Source: Takakia lepidozioides (lineage: Eukaryota; Streptophyta; Takakiopsida; Takakiales; Takakiaceae). From it: DNA of 64,000 nt. The stretch is from the NCBI GenBank assembly GCA_030704615.1, contig CM060734.1:16058001-16122000 (forward strand), given 5' to 3'. Both the position numbers and the translations under genes were made by a program. Under the pieces are notes generated by a model that made no database searches, had not been told where the DNA came from, and saw only the letters and a program-made list of their open reading frames with translations. Below, piece by piece: positions 11,097 to 21,960 of the stretch; positions within the stretch are counted from its first letter, which is position 1; every line of letters begins with the position of its first letter.

Positions 11097-11924
11097 ACTG
11101 AGGGTTGCCTGCATGGAGAGGGGTCAGTGGGACACGTGTGCCACTTCAGATGTGACATGTGGCAAATGGACAGAATATATATGACTCGCATATATGACTA
11201 CTTATCTTTACAGGTGGCAAAACATGGATAAAGAATGTCGTGTCATATAATGTCACGTGTCCTAATTTGAGCAGGTATGATTGACACGTGTCATCAAGAG
11301 GTTTTTTTAATAATTTTTTATTGTTTTTTAATTTAATAATTTATCTTAAAATATAAATTGATTATATACTTAAATCCTTCATTACATTGTGAAAATTCCA
11401 ATATAAAACAAAATGGAACCGAGTATTTTTCTGCATATGGCAACGTACACAAAGAGAATCAAAATAGAGAGCTAGAGGGGAATACAAGCCCTGTAAATCA
11501 TATTACCAAAATCCAAATGAGAGAAATGTCTCAATGGACACCTCAAAGGCTACAATGTCCAAAAATGCAAGCCTCAAAGGCTACTTGAAGCGAAAAATAA
11601 CCAAGCCCACACATGGGCTCAAGTGTTGTAGTACTACTACAGTTCTAGTACTATCAAGGACCCTATTTACAAATAACCAGTGCAATCCAATGCTTTGCGT
11701 ATTTGGGACACTACAACAAAATCTGGACAGGATTAGCATTCCTAGCATTGGGAAATAAAGGACTTCAAGACTTTCACAGGGGTGTCCTCCAATCAACCAG
11801 GAAGACTCCGAGGTCAGTGAACATCCAGCAGCGCCGCATCACAGGATAGGTGTTCTAATGATGATCCCAGAGCCAAGGCTTTTCTTTGTAGTGGTTTTGA
11901 ATCTTAGATGAGAAACACATACCA
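11097..11924. other. No recognised gene
   Basis: AT-rich DNA with no ORF that resembles a known protein. Only short frames occur on both strands. Confidence 0.4.
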
Positions 11925-12045
11925 CTCCAGTCGTTCATCAAAACAAACCCAAATATGTGGTCCAGGGCTCCATCCACACTCACCAGGGTTGCCCAGCTCA
12001 TTCCTGGGACCCACAAACACGGCCTGCATTCCACTGGCAGTGATG
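11925..12045 (-). pseudogene. Fumarylacetoacetase exon fragment
   Basis: The minus strand encodes AVFVGPRNELGN followed by VSVDGALDHIFGFVLMNDWS, then a GT donor-like GGTATGTG. This matches the fumarylacetoacetase (tyrosine breakdown) core, where the family has a glycine-rich FVGPGN segment followed by DHIFG.VLMNDWSARD. I could not find the following ARDIQ.WEY exon or the catalytic N-terminal part nearby, so I call a captured exon rather than a gene. Confidence 0.45.
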
Positions 12046-15045
12046 TATGCCCATAACTGAAGGATCTTGTAATATCTTTCTCATTAATTGATGAAGCTCA
12101 GTGCACTCTGCCAACCGTATGTTTGGGGGAGAGCATTCTAACCTCCTAAACCCTGAATGGTGGTGTTTGCTCAGGAAATGCCTGTTGGTGAAGCAGATAA
12201 ACGGAGCTCAGTATTGGAAGCCTTGCACGGGAATGTTCCTTGGAAGGCAGATATCGACATTAGATCATGTAGGAGGGGCTGCAAGCACCAGGAACTGGAT
12301 TGGAAGTTACACATGTGCTATTGTCACACTAGTTATATGAAACATTCATTGTTCCATATAGCCACCCGTTTAACCCACCATTTAGGTTCTGAGAGATTAT
12401 TGCACACACGAGTTGTTGAGCAAGCTCTGTGGCATGGCAGGTGTATCACTATGGCTATTTTGATAGCCCAGAGTCAGACAAAGTACCAACTTTTCAAGGG
12501 CAGGAGGTCATGGTTCTTGTAGATAGTGACCGGCGCACATTCAATTCCAGGTCAGTGCATCCTACCTCGTTATCACCTGCGAAAGCTCAGCTTTTCCTTA
12601 TCGGTATTCAGTTTATCTACTAATGTAAGGATATTAGTTCTCTCTCTCTCACTCTCTCCCTCCCTCTTCGGCATATATTCCCTGAACTTGTTTCCAGTTT
12701 GTCACAAAGGTGAGGACCTTAAGGATGAGCTGAAGGGCCTGCCTGCCCACGGCACTGTGCCGAAATACAAACTCAAGGTGGGAGTCTTCCTTTCAATAAA
12801 CAGATGCAGAGAGGAAAGGGAGATTGTCAATGCCCAATGCCGGAAGACATTATCCACTTTTTGAAACAAGAATGCCCAGTACACCACGGGCATTGGCAAT
12901 CCACTTTTCCTCTCTACTTCTGTTTGTTGTCCAAATGTAGGCTTCTCGCATGGAGTTTACATTCAGTTTACAGCCAAGATTGACCTGAATGGGCCTGAGC
13001 TTTTGGCTTAGCCTTCACATTTACAAAGTTGGTAAATAGGGGCACATGAACAATTCCCTGAATGGATTCTCACGGGCATTTGCCATCTCCCTTCCTCTCT
13101 AATTCTGTTTGCTGCTGAAAGGTAGGCTTAATCCTGCCTTAAGTTTAAATTCAGTCTAGTGCCGAGAGTGTGAAAGGGGTTGAGCCTTGGCTGTCTCAGC
13201 CTCGAGATTTTTGAAGTTGGTAGATACAGAGTAGGCACAGACCTGCAAATAGATTTGAAGAGGGCTCTGGACCGAAACTTCTCCGCAACAACTTTGATTG
13301 TAACTAACATTTGGCAAGGACTCAAGAGCTCGAGTTATGAAATGAACGGATGGTGTTTTGCACTCTGGCCTCCTTGGTTTGCGAGAGTACTCGTTGGAAA
13401 TCTGACTTGTGAAACTTGTAATTGGAAGCAGACATAAGATTAACATGCTTTTTGGAGGGCTGCAGAGGTCAAACTGTACCACCAGAAGGGGAGTCAACAC
13501 CAATATTCAAGCCTTCAGCACTCATATTTTGAGCTCGAGATGGTGGGTGGTCTGGCCCTTCACTGCATTTTTGAGAATGATGTGTGCTGTTAGAAAGGGA
13601 CAACTGTCATTTGCCTCGGGACCAAATCCCATCTGAATCAGCAAGGTCTCGTGGTCTGTATCCACCAGAGATGTGTAGTTTCAGATGAAGTCAGGGGGAG
13701 AGAAAGAGGAAAGGAACTCTGCAGGACGCTTATCAGACAAAGAAAACAGGAAACATCCTTGGGCTGGGGAGACTTGTTTCCCGAATAGTAAGTTGCATCT
13801 CCAGACAGAATGAGACCACAACCTCCAATTTAGTCGAGTTGTGGTTGCCATGAAGATGGGCTTCTGGGGTATAGATACATGACAAACAATATACATGCCC
13901 ACATGAAAGAGGAAGCATTCTGGCAAATCTTAGCCTTTACAGAATTGCCACTGTAAGACAATGTTTTCTTCACAATTGTTCATGTATTTGTACAGCAAGA
14001 GCGCCATCGAAATCAGATTCTAAATCACTAAGTCAGCTTAGTGGTTCAATGTTCAGTGATGTTAATCTGCCAAGACATTGATTCAGTTAGACATGCATGC
14101 CCAGTTGAGTGATGGATATACTCACTGAGCACTCCCTTCGAACTTTGCCTTTGGAACTAGAGCAGGCTGGCCAAGACATGAGATACTCAGCCCAGAATAG
14201 CCAGATCGCTCTTGCTCAGCCAACAATATATCTGGTTACTGTTGGTTTATGGGCTGGCACTGATAGCCTAAAGTGGATTCCAGCACTGTTCCTCTAGTCC
14301 TGTACTTGTAACAAATGTGACAAATGTAGCTGAACTTCCAGTCATTATCTGCTGAGCAAATGGGTACGAAAGCGCGATGGAGAGGACAACAGGGGATGGA
14401 GAGGTGGTTTGGGATCACCTCAAACATAGAGTGTGCCACATCCAGTACAAAGGCTTGGAGCTCCTCTTGCACACCTGAGAAGGCCCAAAAAATTCGGACG
14501 GGCTCCCACTCAAAGGGTGGAAGACAGGCTGCAATTCCAGAGCCAAAAACTTACCATCATTCGAAAGACTTTTACTGCCTTCTCCCATGAGAGCTTAGAA
14601 CACGTCCCAAGCTCAAAAGATGACTCTACTTGCAAGAAACATTGACTCACTGGAAACAGATACCATGTGGACATCCAAAGAAATCACATGGTGTGGACAC
14701 CGGAAAGAATTAGGTCATATTTTCACTTTTTTGGTACCCCTAAACTACCCAACCTTGACCAAAGGAGAAGGGGTAAACTAGGGCCATACTCTGTAGCCAT
14801 GTTTCCCATCCTGTACACAACGTTCAACCTCCACTGTGCCCGAGGAGCCCACAGCCTGCCAGCTCACCTGCACATCAAATTTTCTTTTGGTACTGAGAAA
14901 TATTCTTCCTGGATCTCAGAAAGAGAGATGCAAAATACAGACACATGGCTGGACACCCATAATCAGCCAACTTTGCTTTCAATAGACCCCACATACAATT
15001 AGGACTGAGAAGGAAGTGGGTAAGAAGTGGGTAAGAAGAAGGGCA
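12046..15045. other. No recognised gene
   Basis: Many short frames on both strands, none with a family I recognise. A TC-rich simple stretch lies near 12,640-12,665. Part of it may be intronic or 3' sequence of the captured gene fragments on either side. Confidence 0.35.
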
Positions 15046-15765
15046 GTGCGAGTGTTTTCAGAATATCCCAGTAGAACAATGAATGAGCATTCCCTGCGGC
15101 TACAAATGGAACTCTTTCTTCATTATCATTACACCTCCCACTATAGTCAACCTTCAGTCTCTCTTCAAAACTTGACATCACTGCAACTGAGCATCCATGC
15201 CAAGCTGCCTTGAATTTGGTTATCTCGGATTAGTTCATGGCATGGTCGTACTCTGCCCTCTAGACTATAGGTGAGATACTCTGGAAAGTCAACCACCTCT
15301 TTGAGATTCCGTTTCATTTATTAACGCTCAGGGCCAACAGTTGCGGGCAGTCAGTGACCATCACCAACAAGCTTTGCCCTAGCCGTCCCAATGGCACATT
15401 GATAACAAGAATTTGCGGAAGCTTTTCCAAAACCTGTCCCATCCTGTCTTTACTGACACCAACTTTGGCAGTGAGCCAGGGCAACTTTTTTGCCAGTCTT
15501 TCCTTCACCCTAAAATGTCAGGAAAGTACACGAGAACATGTGCAATTGCCTCATTTCTCACCCCCTACTTCCAGCAAGCTCTCAACAGCAGGCCGCATGT
15601 GGTCAGCTAGGTCAAATCCTAATATGAAGGGCCGTTTCTCGATCATGTTTGCAACGATTGGCCTTGGAATTCCCAAGCTCGTGAGGTAGTCCACCTTTGG
15701 TTTGATGTTGTTGCCTAGGGAGGTCACTATATGTATTTTTTCCATATCAAGTGCGTGCAAAGGTA
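15046..15765 (-). pseudogene. mTERF family protein, broken C-terminal half
   Basis: The minus strand encodes consecutive mTERF-repeat blocks in alternating frames: NIKPKVDYLTSLGIPRPIVA, MIEKRPFILGFDL, then (frame shift) GVRNEAIAHVLVYFPDILG, then RVKERLAKKLPWL, QVLEKLPQILVINV, then NLKEVVDFPEYLTYSLEGRV, CHELIRDNQIQGSLAWML, and finally FEERLKVDYSG. The order and the closing FPEY.TYSLE / FEERL segment are those of plant organellar mTERF proteins, which act in plastid or mitochondrial gene expression. At least three single-base frame changes without intron signals mark it as a pseudogene. It lies between the inverted repeats. Confidence 0.75.
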
Positions 15766-15967
15766 TATTTGTATTAGGCGGTTGCCTCGCGCGTAAAATG
15801 AGGCGCTCTCTATGTACCTATGCGCTCTTCACCGCTAAAACCTCCACTAGTCAACATACTCTAGGGTTCTGCCTTTTCAATACACCTTTCTATGTACTTC
15901 TGCTGACTTTTTTAGCGGCTAGGCTAAACTAGACCCCGTTTTCTCTTATCTCCTGCTATGGCGGTGC

Positions 15968-17011
15968 TTGCCGTCGTCCTTAAGATCACTACGAATCTCT
16001 CTGATCAGCCCATACCACCCCCTGATACTTGCACCCTCACTACAGCAACCATCTATGGCGGATCATCCTGTCCTATTTCTCACTTTAAATCTTCTGAATA
16101 GAGCTAGTGCTACTTTAGCTTGCCCCCCCGCTGATCTCAACGCCCACGCACCAGAACAGTCGATTAACAACGCGGAGAGACGGCTCCACCGCTACAGCAT
16201 AGAGCTCGCAAGACAAGGTGCACACCCGGCCGAAGCAACACAAGCAACCCATCTGGATCACACAAATGCAAGACAACACTACTTAAAAGCGCGCCCGAAT
16301 GACGAAGGCTGCTATCTATTGACAACACCCAGCAGCCTCTTGGTAGAAACTGCGCTACACCACCAAGACTACTGTACATCGGAGGAAGAAGCGTTCCAAA
16401 CATTCTGCGCTGAACACGTCCCAACCTCGATTGACGTATGGAGATCACCCTCACCAACTAGAAGAAGTGAGTCTGTGGACGAGACAGCAGACAGAAATTT
16501 TGCTTTACTCACACATCGAGATAGAAACCTACATAGGAGCGGCAGATCCTCAAGTGCAACCTCCGCTCTTACCACGATCAAAAGAGTACTAGAGGAGCGG
16601 CTCTATTCACAGATCACACAGCGCACGATCAAGCAAAAACTCTTACAAGGAGAATTCCTCAATTGGAGACAACTTGGACTCTCGCAAAAACTCTGCCTTG
16701 AGGAACAAGATGGAGCACTCACGCACTCAGAACCATACCACAAAATTAATACTATGTGGGTTGATGAGTTTATACATGGCCATGGTGCCCTACTTCTACG
16801 ATCCCTCCATTTCACCCACGTTGGATCTGCCAATGAAGAGTACACACAAGCATTTTCAGGTATTCCTGCTTCCCCAGCTCGGGCCAGAGAAGGTGACCTG
16901 GTGGTATACCCGACGGCCATCTTTGATGAAAAATGGTCTGCTGGCTTGGAGCCAATACTTGGATGGAGGGGCTACCAATCAGCAATATATGGATTAGAAG
17001 TGAGGATATAA
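15968..17011 (+). CDS. Uncharacterised 347-codon ORF
   Basis: A single uninterrupted frame. The N-terminus is hydrophobic and Ser/Pro-rich. The middle is polar and charged (QSINNAERRLHRYSIELARQ; RSESVDETADRNFALLTHRD). The C-terminal part has aromatic-rich segments (YHKINTMWVDEFIHGHGALL; EGDLVVYPTAIFDEKWSAG). I do not recognise the family, and I see no cysteine clusters or catalytic motifs. An internal ATG at ~16,055 could also be the start. It may belong to a mobile element because the adjacent DNA is transposon-derived, but that is inference. Downstream frames stay open to ~17,520 in other phases, so a frameshifted longer protein is possible. Confidence 0.4.
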   Translation: MPSSLRSLRISLISPYHPLILAPSLQQPSMADHPVLFLTLNLLNRASATLACPPADLNAHAPEQSINNAERRLHRYSIELARQGAHPAEATQATHLDHTNARQHYLKARPNDEGCYLLTTPSSLLVETALHHQDYCTSEEEAFQTFCAEHVPTSIDVWRSPSPTRRSESVDETADRNFALLTHRDRNLHRSGRSSSATSALTTIKRVLEERLYSQITQRTIKQKLLQGEFLNWRQLGLSQKLCLEEQDGALTHSEPYHKINTMWVDEFIHGHGALLLRSLHFTHVGSANEEYTQAFSGIPASPARAREGDLVVYPTAIFDEKWSAGLEPILGWRGYQSAIYGLEVRI

Positions 17012-17684
17012 TTCCACACATGTGGACTTCTGGGTTAGGGAACCCCAGCAATGGAAATTGGTGGTTTCTACAGACTATATCAGCTCAACTCATGAGCTCA
17101 TCAAGGTCACACATCTCCATGAATGGGCACCGGCCCAGATTGTCCGCTTGCAATCTGGGCAAACTTGGTCTTTATCGGCTGACCTCCGAAGAAAGTGGCA
17201 GGCCACTAACTGAGGAGGTCTCATGCTGCGACAAAGTCCTGCAAGTCATAGAGGACCAGATCAACTGCTATCTACTCTGCGCCTCCTTACGCCGTCTCTG
17301 GGACCCAGGTGCAGACATGACGGCTGCTGCTGATACCGAGGACATTGAGTTGTCCTGCTTCCCCCCCCCTGGGCAGACCGATCCCCTCTTTCTGTTACCA
17401 ATCCAAGCCCCAACGGTAAGCACCCGCCTTCTCAATTTCTGCAAGAGTGCCATACAAGTTAGTAGCTTCCAGAATATGATTACTAACAATATTATTCAAC
17501 AATTGAATTGCTCCTATTGTTGTTGAAACCCTGTAAGATTTTATTTACAACATGTACAATGGGCGAATGTACATAAGATGAGAAGTTCCCAAAAGGGGGG
17601 GAAAGAAACAAGAAACAAGAGGAAGAAAACAAAATTATAGTAAGCTACGCAACCAAGAAGAAAACAAAAGCTATAGTAGGCTAC
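17012..17684. other. Open frames downstream of the 347-codon ORF
   Basis: Plus-strand frames 16,933-17,526 and 17,022-17,213 are open but overlap in different phases. I see no recognisable domain. The rest, to 17,684, is A-rich and non-coding. Confidence 0.3.
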
Positions 17685-18338
17685 TCAACCAGAACGACCC
17701 TCCCAGCCAACAGCCTGGAGGAGATCAGGCAAAGAGATAGACAAAGTGTCAAGCATAGGCGGAAGATGAGATGACGCGGAGCCAGCCACATCAGCCCGAT
17801 GCAAAATAGATATGGCTTGTGCTCTCTGCAAAGCAACTGAAACACGCTGCCGATAGTATGCGACAAGGATGGAGGCATCCGGGATGCCAGTGGATCTGCT
17901 CTGCGCTGCATAATGTGCACATGTCCGAAGGAAATCATCGAAGTGCCTGTGCAAGGAGCCAAATATCTTGACCGCCAGCGGAAGAAATTTGTCGGTGGGG
18001 TCACGATCACTGTAGTCGCGCTCCTTGGCCTGAACTGCTATAGTGGCTGCCGTGCCTTGTGTGGTGGCTGCGCGAGTTAGCAGATCTGCTCGAGTGGGGT
18101 CGGCGAGAACAACATCTGCAAGGGTACGCAGACCATCTCTGGAGAGAACGATGTCAACACGGCGGCGTGTAGAGTGGGATATGAGCGTCGACTGAAGATG
18201 GGGCTGCTCACGTAGTACATGATACCCTGCCTCCCGAGCAACAGATGCCACCGCATCACGAACCATATCTGATACCACATCATGTTGTACTAACACCGTT
18301 TGCTCCAAGATCCTCCTATCAAAATAAACAATGGTCAC
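17685..18338 (-). CDS. C-terminal nuclease-like tail of a retroelement polyprotein (truncated)
   Basis: 217 codons. Residues ~58-80 read RRRVDIVLSRDGLRTLADVV followed by LADPT, then AVQAKERDYSD (~102-111), then FLPLAVKIFGSLHRH (~118-132) and an arginine-rich helix YYRQRVSVALQRAQAISILH. The spacing of D-I-V, A-D-V-V, K and the LPLAV..FG strand resembles the PD-(D/E)XK endonuclease tail of some non-LTR retroelements. I recall similar tails in plant retroelement ORFs but cannot confirm it here. No reverse transcriptase precedes it in this window, so it is a detached 3' piece. Confidence 0.45.
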   Translation of the reverse strand: MTIVYFDRRILEQTVLVQHDVVSDMVRDAVASVAREAGYHVLREQPHLQSTLISHSTRRRVDIVLSRDGLRTLADVVLADPTRADLLTRAATTQGTAATIAVQAKERDYSDRDPTDKFLPLAVKIFGSLHRHFDDFLRTCAHYAAQSRSTGIPDASILVAYYRQRVSVALQRAQAISILHRADVAGSASSHLPPMLDTLSISLPDLLQAVGWEGRSG

Positions 18339-19260
18339 TCCAAGACCAAAGCTTTTCTACTATAAATCAAACTGGAAACATCCACAGGCTTCTGGAAAAA
18401 AATGACATACAGCTTGCTACACCCACCTCCCACAATGTAAAACCCCAATACTGGATCTTGCGTTGCTCGACCACTCTTTCTACTCAGCACTTGCTATTAT
18501 CCTCCCCCAACGCTCAACAAATTCGTAATAAGTACAAACCCCAGAATAACTATATACCACCACTACAATAACTAGACACACCCAAGATATCCCCTGGCAC
18601 CTTGTCCCTATACTCACCTGCATAACCCCTGGAATAATACTTTGCCCAGCACAGACTGCCCCACCTCACATACATTACCTACTGCAAAAACAACCACATA
18701 CCTAGGTACATGGCAGCCACAGCTATATGCAGATGCAACATTAAAGCACCTGCGGTCGGCAACATATTCAGCAATCCGATTAGAACCCAAAACATGCAAG
18801 CAAATATTATTGTAGCTCTTAGAAGAACCACACACTCCACTCAACCCATATACAGGCTGTTATATGACCATTTCCAGGAACCCACAATACCCTATAACCA
18901 CATACTAATTACAACAAGGCACACCTTAGCCCCCATTAAATGGCCCCTGCTAATTGGACAACTGAGGCAAACTGAATACCAATTACAAACACCTATATAC
19001 GCTATGATCCCAAAAAACCAGTTCCAAAAATCCATACTGATCCGCAACCACACAAGAATTGAAACAAGCTACACCTTGGCCCCCTTTAAAGAGCCCCTGC
19101 TAATTGTATGCTTGAGGCAGACTGGAATCCAATTACAAACACCTATGACTCAAAAAATATAGCTGCAACATATGTTGCCCCACGATGACAACCTTGGCCC
19201 CCCTTACCACTATCAAAACACCTCCATAAACACCCCCTCACCACAGTATACCATTCAAAA
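18339..19260 (+). repeat. AC-rich LINE-associated sequence with internal duplication
   Basis: No gene. A segment containing CCCCTGCTAATTG followed by an ACTGAGGCAA-type block occurs twice, at ~18,920-18,995 and ~19,070-19,146 (~150 bp apart). Related segments occur on the minus strand at 26.75-26.85 and 27.63-27.75 kb beside the LINE, so this is probably untranslated sequence of the same LINE family. Confidence 0.5.
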
Positions 19261-19261
19261 C

Positions 19262-20930
19262 ATTCTCATGCAAGCAGCAGTGGGACGTCAAGTGGAACAG
19301 GAGCTGGGAAGTCCACCCAAGCTCCTGCTGCAGCACCAACACCCGTGCCTGCCTTTAACCCAGTTGTGGAGTTCTTTGAGGAGTTAAGGAGAAACTACCA
19401 GGGGATAAGGACGAAGAAATTGCGGAGTTTGCAAGAGTTCCAACGAAAGCCTGCCAAGAGTTTGAGGGAGGCTTACACTCGCATGAGGCGCTTGATAAAC
19501 GTAACCCAAGGGGTTATAGAAGCTCAGGCAGTCCAGTTCTGGTATGGGATCCTAGACAAGGAGCCGAGGAGAAGGGTGCGGGATGCAACTCTCCTACAAG
19601 TGGACCAACCCACCTTAGCAAATGTGTTTTTGCTGGCAGAGCGGATAGAGCTCAATATGGTGGAGGAGCGAGTGGTCATGGTGGGGTTTGGTCAGGAGAC
19701 ACAACGAAGTGGGGCTCCTAGCCAACAACAACCACTACCCCAACGTGCTCAAGGCAACAAGGGGGCTCAAGCAAAGCCCAGGGAAGGGCCGAGAGGATCT
19801 CAATTGCAGAGGTCACTTCCTTCATTCTCAGGCCAACAACAGTCGGGTGTGACATGTTGGGATTGTGGAGGACCCCATGTTAAGAGAGATTGCCTGGAAA
19901 GAGGAAAAGGGCCGGCACAGGCACAGCCTACACAACTACAATGTGGCAAGTATGGGCATGAAGAGGCCCATTGTTATGACTTGCATCCTGAGCTGGCCAG
20001 GCCAGTTCCAAGGGAACAATGGTGGCCGAGGACGAGGCAATGTAGTCCAGAGAGGTAGAGGAGGCAGAGGTCAGGGTGGAGGACGTAACCAAAACCAAGG
20101 AGCACAGGGTCAGGGTCAAGGTCATGACCAAGGCATAGAGGATAGACTTGCCCAGCTAGAGCAACGTCTTGCTGCCATGGCCACTACTCATGTTGCGCCA
20201 GCTCCAAGGCTTGAGGTTCAAGCCCCACCTGCACAACCTCCTATGCCTAGGGAAGACCAGATTGGTATGGGTTTCATGTGTGGAGCCGCACTTGCAGGAC
20301 CATTGCATGTGGACTCTGCAGCTGCTGTCACTTGAGCAACAATGCGTGCTCCTGAGCCAAGAGGAGCGGATGTGGATTTTGATCCACAAAGAGGGGAAGC
20401 AAGTCGGCAGACAAGGCTTCCACAGTCTTTCACATTGGCTGAGACAGTGCCAACTATGCCATCGATGGCACCCGCTCGCCCAAGTGTGTCAGAACTAGAG
20501 CCACGAGTGTCATTGGGGAGAGTTGGTGTGGCTCGGGAAATGCCAGTGGGTGGTGCAGCAAAGCAAGGTGCAGCCAGTACATTGTTGGGGGCGACTACGG
20601 CAATTTGTCAAGCTCCATTGTTTTCTGTCACGACAATTGCAATGCCGGGGATATGGCCAGCTGCAGTGTTTAGACTGGCAGCTAGACTCTGTGAGAGTGG
20701 TGATGCATTGGCACTATCTGCAGGGATAGCGGATCAGGTGCAGTGCATGGATGCCCTAGATTCAAGGGTGAAGGCAGCCACAGCTGCGCCATGGCAAGCG
20801 GCTGCTGCAAGGTTGCAAGAGTTGCCAGCTAGACCAGCCATTGAGCGTAGTATGGTGACTCCTAGGGTAGTCCTGGTGGACAATCAGGATGGTGTGTTTC
20901 AGTTGAGTGAGGATTGTGGAACCCCAGGTG
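19262..20930 (+). pseudogene. Ty3/gypsy gag (C-terminal) and start of protease region
   Basis: Gag core: VPAFNPVVEFFEELRRNYQG-like, then REAYTRMRRLINVTQGV, AQAVQFWYGILDKEPRRRVR, then two zinc-knuckle-type boxes (CWDCGGPHVKRDC and a second that has lost its first CxxC). After frameshifts comes the pre-protease region (DPQRGEASRQTRLPQ, GAASTLLGATTAICQAPLF, RPAIERSMVTPRVVLVDNQD). It stops before the DSG of the protease. Same family as the copies at 45 kb and 49.7-56.1 kb. The matching gag N-terminus is on the opposite strand at 21.3-21.96 kb. Confidence 0.85.
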
Positions 20931-20954
20931 AATCACAGATCCCTACACTAGAAG

Positions 20955-21305
20955 CATTCGTGTCTTTTCCGAATCGACTGGGTGTCCGCCAACCACTCCG
21001 GGAACCACTTGGCAGTAAGCGGGACTACTGGAGAGTCGAAACGGACAAGGTGGGCCCACGGGGGCATTTCAGACGGAGGCAGAAGTGGGGTCAACGACTC
21101 CGGAGTCGTAGCAAAAATCCGGGCTATTTAATTAATTGCGTAAATACATAAAATTTAAAAAAATGGAAATTACAAGTGGTTCTAATTACTGCACATGCGA
21201 CTAGAAATTTTTCATTCCTAATTTGATTAATGGAATAAAGATATTTATTCATTAAAGTGAATATGTAGTCGACTCAACGATTCCATGAACCACTGCGAAG
21301 CTGCC
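20955..21305 (-). repeat. Right copy of the ~350-bp inverted repeat
   Basis: Reverse-orientation partner of 10,739-11,096. It abuts gag sequence on both sides: the broken protease-region frame on the left and the gag N-terminal region on the right, ending ...GAACCACTGCG. Confidence 0.65.
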
Positions 21306-21960
21306 GGTGTAGCTACCGGTGTCACCACTGCCCTTGTGCCTCTAGTGATGGAAACATAGTCAGGTGATCAATACACCCGCCATTCCTCAATCTCCACCTC
21401 ATGTCCCCGCCTAAACTCATGGTAGTCATCCATGGGCGGCCCCTCAAGGTGCTGAAACAGCCCCTTCCACACCATAAAAGGTGTAAACAGTTGTGGATTG
21501 TGCATCTGCTGCAAATCACACCAACTATCAAACTCCTGTATGAAATCATCAAGCTCGATGGTGCCCACAGCTCTCGAGTACCGACGTGGCCCCTTGGTAG
21601 CTCCATACATTTCCTCCATCGTATCCCACAACAATGGCACGGAAATGGCTTGCACCCTCGGCGAGAATCCTCCTAACTCTGAGTCTGAACCTTCCTCAGA
21701 AGACACTGAAGGTGAAGGTGGCCTAAACCGCACACCTCGTCTTGTATACCCACTAGTATCGCTGGTGCTCGTACCGGCACTCTCCTCAGCAACTGGTGGC
21801 ACCTCCGTGATGAAAACTCACAACCACACCTGTTGTAAACCTGTCTCTAATCCCCCTTTCCACAAGGTAACCGGGTAGAGAACCTGTTGCGGCTTATGGC
21901 TTAGACTACTAGGTTCGTAACATAAACCTGCACCTGCATCCACCGCAAGCACTCATATGG
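21306..21960 (-). pseudogene. Ty3/gypsy gag N-terminal region
   Basis: Minus-strand ORF 21,368-21,802: SGYTRRGVRFRPPSPSVSSE, acidic Ser-rich linker, then VPLLWDTMEEMYGATKGPRR, GTIELDDFIQEFDSW, NPQLFTPFMVWKGLFQHLEG, then PMDDYHEFRRGHEVEIEEW. The same gag N-terminus is at 44.7-45.1 kb (+) and 55.6-56.1 kb (-). It breaks off at the inverted repeat, and its continuation is on the plus strand at 19.26-20.93 kb. Confidence 0.8.
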
